Source of the DNA: Candidatus Kuenenia stuttgartensis
GTDB taxonomy: Bacteria; Planctomycetota; Planctomycetia; Pirellulales; UBA1268
Direction: 5' to 3'
Length of the DNA: 6,862 bases
NCBI GenBank assembly: GCA_945876515.1
Contig: CAMCPF010000161.1
Coordinates: 1 to 6,862 of the forward strand
The notes under the pieces are model-generated. The model was given only the letters and a program-made list of their open reading frames with translations. It was not told where the DNA came from and did no database searches. Shown piece by piece: positions 5,208 to 6,862 of this stretch (the stretch's first letter is position 1; every line of letters begins with the position of its first letter). The position numbers and the translations under genes were made by a program.

Positions 5208-6323
5208 TCAACCCAGCGGGTTGCCGCGGTTCACGAGCGGCCACGTGATCCGGTCGCCCGAGAGGGCCGAGGCGTAGACGGCCGTGGTCATCTCCACGCC
5301 CGTGCGGCCGGCGTACATGCCCGTCTCCGGCTCGCGGTCGCTCACGATCGCGTCGAGCAGATCGGCCGCGGCCCGGCGGCCCCACGCGACCCGCTCCGCC
5401 GCGCGATCGACGTCTGCCGCCACCTCCTCCCCGACGCCGCCCGGGCCGATCGGCTGCCAGGGAATCTCCTTGTCGGTCCGCCACAGCGGGGCCTCGCGGA
5501 GCCAGGCCTGCGGCACGTGGTCGGGGCGGATGTGGATCGCGCCGGCGCTGCCCACGACCGTGAGCCCGAAGGCCGGCTGCTTGAGCCCCGCGTCCCGCAC
5601 GCTCGCAAAGTAGCCCACCGGCCCGTTGGCCAAGCCAAACATCGCCGCCACCGCGTCGCCCGCGATCAGGCCGATGCCCTCCGGCCCCGGGGCGGCGTCG
5701 GCCTTCGTGATCGGCCGGTCGCCCACCATCACCGTGGCCTGGCACCACTGCGGCGCACCGCCCAGGTCGGTCATCAGGTCGAGCACATGGCAGCCCAGCA
5801 CCCAGAGGTCCTCGCCGCCGCCACGCTTGTCCTCCTTGCCCCGCGCCCGCAGCTCGAGCAGGCGGCCGATCCGGCCGTCCTCGATCAGGTCGCGGACGGC
5901 GGCGTAGGTGCCCGCATGGCGGTTCACGAAGGCCAGCGAGAGCTTGGTGCCGGCCTTCTCGCAGGCGGCCACCACCGCGTCGGCCTCGGCGGGCGTGGGC
6001 ACGAACGGCTTCTCCATCAGGATCCCCCGGGCCCCCGCTTCGGCCGCGGCGATCGCCATCTCGGCGTGGCAGTCGATGTGCCGCATGCAGATCGCTACCA
6101 CGTCGGGCTTCGTCGCCGCGAGCATCTTCCGCCAGTCGGCAAAGGCAGCGGCCGGCTCGAGCTCGTGCCGCCCGGCCGCCTTCGCGAGGCCGGCCGCGTC
6201 GTCATCGGCCGCGGCCACCACCTCGGCCCCGGGCAGCTCCCGAAACAGCTCGTCGATCGCATGGCCGTAGTCGCCGCGGCCCGTCCGCCCGATCACCGCC
6301 ACCCGCAGCCGTTCGTCGCCCAT
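5208..6323 (-). CDS. Gfo/Idh/MocA family NAD(P)-dependent oxidoreductase
   Basis: The 371-residue cytoplasmic enzyme is full length for the family. The N-terminal Rossmann fold starts with RVAVIGRTGRGDYGH (7-21), and an acidic cluster at the end of the second strand (Asp40-42) suggests NAD preference. The family signature EKP stands at 104-106 (GILMEKPFVPTPAEAD). Lys105 is the usual catalytic or cofactor-positioning lysine. The C-terminal alpha/beta domain carries GCHVLDLMTDLGG (177-189), with His179 in the place of the family's active-site histidine. Members oxidise or reduce sugars, inositols or related polyols; the substrate cannot be inferred, and planctomycetes carry many paralogues. The ATG at 6323 has a good Shine-Dalgarno sequence. 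No signal peptide or Tat motif is seen. It is divergent from the cation-efflux gene and convergent with mraZ, and appears to be a single-gene unit. Confidence 0.95.
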   Translation of the reverse strand: MGDERLRVAVIGRTGRGDYGHAIDELFRELPGAEVVAAADDDAAGLAKAAGRHELEPAAAFADWRKMLAATKPDVVAICMRHIDCHAEMAIAAAEAGARGILMEKPFVPTPAEADAVVAACEKAGTKLSLAFVNRHAGTYAAVRDLIEDGRIGRLLELRARGKEDKRGGGEDLWVLGCHVLDLMTDLGGAPQWCQATVMVGDRPITKADAAPGPEGIGLIAGDAVAAMFGLANGPVGYFASVRDAGLKQPAFGLTVVGSAGAIHIRPDHVPQAWLREAPLWRTDKEIPWQPIGPGGVGEEVAADVDRAAERVAWGRRAAADLLDAIVSDREPETGMYAGRTGVEMTTAVYASALSGDRITWPLVNRGNPLG

Positions 6324-6330
6324 GTCATGA

Positions 6331-6336
6331 CCCTTC
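6331..6336 (-). promoter_or_regulatory. Ribosome-binding site of the oxidoreductase gene
   Basis: On the minus strand GAAGGG stands 7 bases before the ATG at 6323, which fixes the start of the oxidoreductase. Confidence 0.65.
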
Positions 6337-6429
6337 GTGAGAATGCACCGGGGAAAACCGGCAGTCTACGCTGCGGCCCGGCCGTTATCATGCGGGGCCG
6401 ACTCCCGCCCGCTTGCGCACGCACGCCGC

Positions 6430-6862
6430 ATGACCCACGACCACCACCATCACGGCCCGCGGGGCCTCGCTGCCGGGCAGTTCGACCGCGCGATGGCGAT
6501 CGGCGTCACGCTCAACGTGGTGTTCGTGGCAGTGGAGCTTGCCGCGGGCTTCCTGGCCGGCTCGCTGGCCCTGCTGGCCGATGCGGGGCACAACGCCGGG
6601 GATGTCGTGGGCCTGCTGTTGGCCTGGGGAGCGGCCTGGCTCTCCCGCCGGCCCCCCTCCCGCCGCTTCACCTGGGGCCTCGGCCGGGCGACGATCCTCG
6701 CGGCCTTGGCCAACGCGGTGCTGCTCTTAGTGGCCTGCGGGGCGATCATCTGGGAAGCCTGGCGGCGGCTCAGCCAGCCCGAGCCGGTGGCCGGCCCGAC
6801 GGTCATCGTGGTGGCGGCCGTCGGTGTGGTGATCAACACGCTCACGGCGCTGCTCTTCATCC
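6430..6862 (+). CDS. Cation diffusion facilitator (CDF/CzcD-like) metal efflux protein, N-terminal part
   Basis: The first 144 residues are present and the gene runs off the right edge; family members are usually about 300 residues. The protein opens with a His-rich metal-gathering tail, MTHDHHHHG. Four hydrophobic segments follow at about 22-43, 45-71, 87-107 and 123-143. The second segment carries the CDF metal site in ADAGHNAGD (50-58), with Asp51, His54 and Asp58; the pattern HxxxD is typical of zinc- and cadmium-type exporters. The sequence SRRFTWGLGRATILAALANA (78-97) matches the conserved loop and third helix. It probably exports Zn(II) or similar divalent cations by proton antiport across the inner membrane (family knowledge). 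The start is chosen for the His-rich tail, because no clear Shine-Dalgarno sequence precedes it. It diverges from the oxidoreductase across 106 bases that contain no other gene. Confidence 0.93.
   Translation, partial: MTHDHHHHGPRGLAAGQFDRAMAIGVTLNVVFVAVELAAGFLAGSLALLADAGHNAGDVVGLLLAWGAAWLSRRPPSRRFTWGLGRATILAALANAVLLLVACGAIIWEAWRRLSQPEPVAGPTVIVVAAVGVVINTLTALLFI

Noticed and set aside
4723..5748. A 341-codon minus-strand frame spanning the repeats
   Set aside because: It overlaps the oxidoreductase out of frame and shows the 39-bp repeat as a duplicated peptide (ASEAGPGGPAPR). It is translated non-coding repeat, not a gene.
6386..6391. TATCAT as a -10 box for the cation-efflux gene
   Set aside because: It matches the hexamer well, but there is no acceptable -35 sequence 16-18 bases upstream, so I could not support a promoter call.

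Overview
The window is very GC-rich chromosomal DNA. It most resembles a planctomycete of the Pirellulales type. That placement rests on recalled family resemblance, not on a search. The pointers are a secreted TPR protein with an inactive-looking CHAT domain, a tiny 'LPSAYYLQDD...YFPAGPEFKL' lipoprotein, a Gfo/Idh/MocA oxidoreductase with a GxTGRGDYGH Rossmann loop, an mraZ outside any cell-division cluster, and ribosome-binding sites of uneven strength.

Layout. Positions 1-380 (minus) hold the N-terminal half of a TauE/SafE-type membrane transporter that runs off the left edge. Its ATG overlaps the TGA of the gene before it (ATGA), a large minus-strand gene (377-3655) for a signal-peptide-bearing TPR/CHAT-like protein with a Pro/Ala-rich tail. 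These two form a translationally coupled operon. A 231-bp divergent intergenic region separates them from a plus-strand lipoprotein gene (3887-4165). A 263-bp leader region follows, with a candidate promoter and a long imperfect hairpin, and then mraZ (4429-4914, plus). The 293-bp space between mraZ and the convergent oxidoreductase gene (5208-6323, minus) holds no gene. It contains a 124-bp inverted-repeat element and two perfect 39-bp direct repeats. Divergent from the oxidoreductase, a CDF metal-cation efflux gene starts at 6430 (plus) and runs off the right edge.

The genes do not form one pathway. The operon at 1-3655 points to an envelope function, since an exported scaffold protein is coupled to a membrane transporter. 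The other genes look like independent units.

The most unusual signals are: (i) the CHAT-like domain, which has lost both catalytic motifs; (ii) the 57-nt stem-loop in the mraZ leader, whose outer stem is held by G-U wobbles; (iii) an orphan MraZ whose second DxxxR motif lacks its Asp; and (iv) the repeat cluster at 4953-5207, whose minus-strand RNA could form four hairpins with GGA in the loops. Nothing here amounts to a recognisable defence system, CRISPR array or RNA gene.
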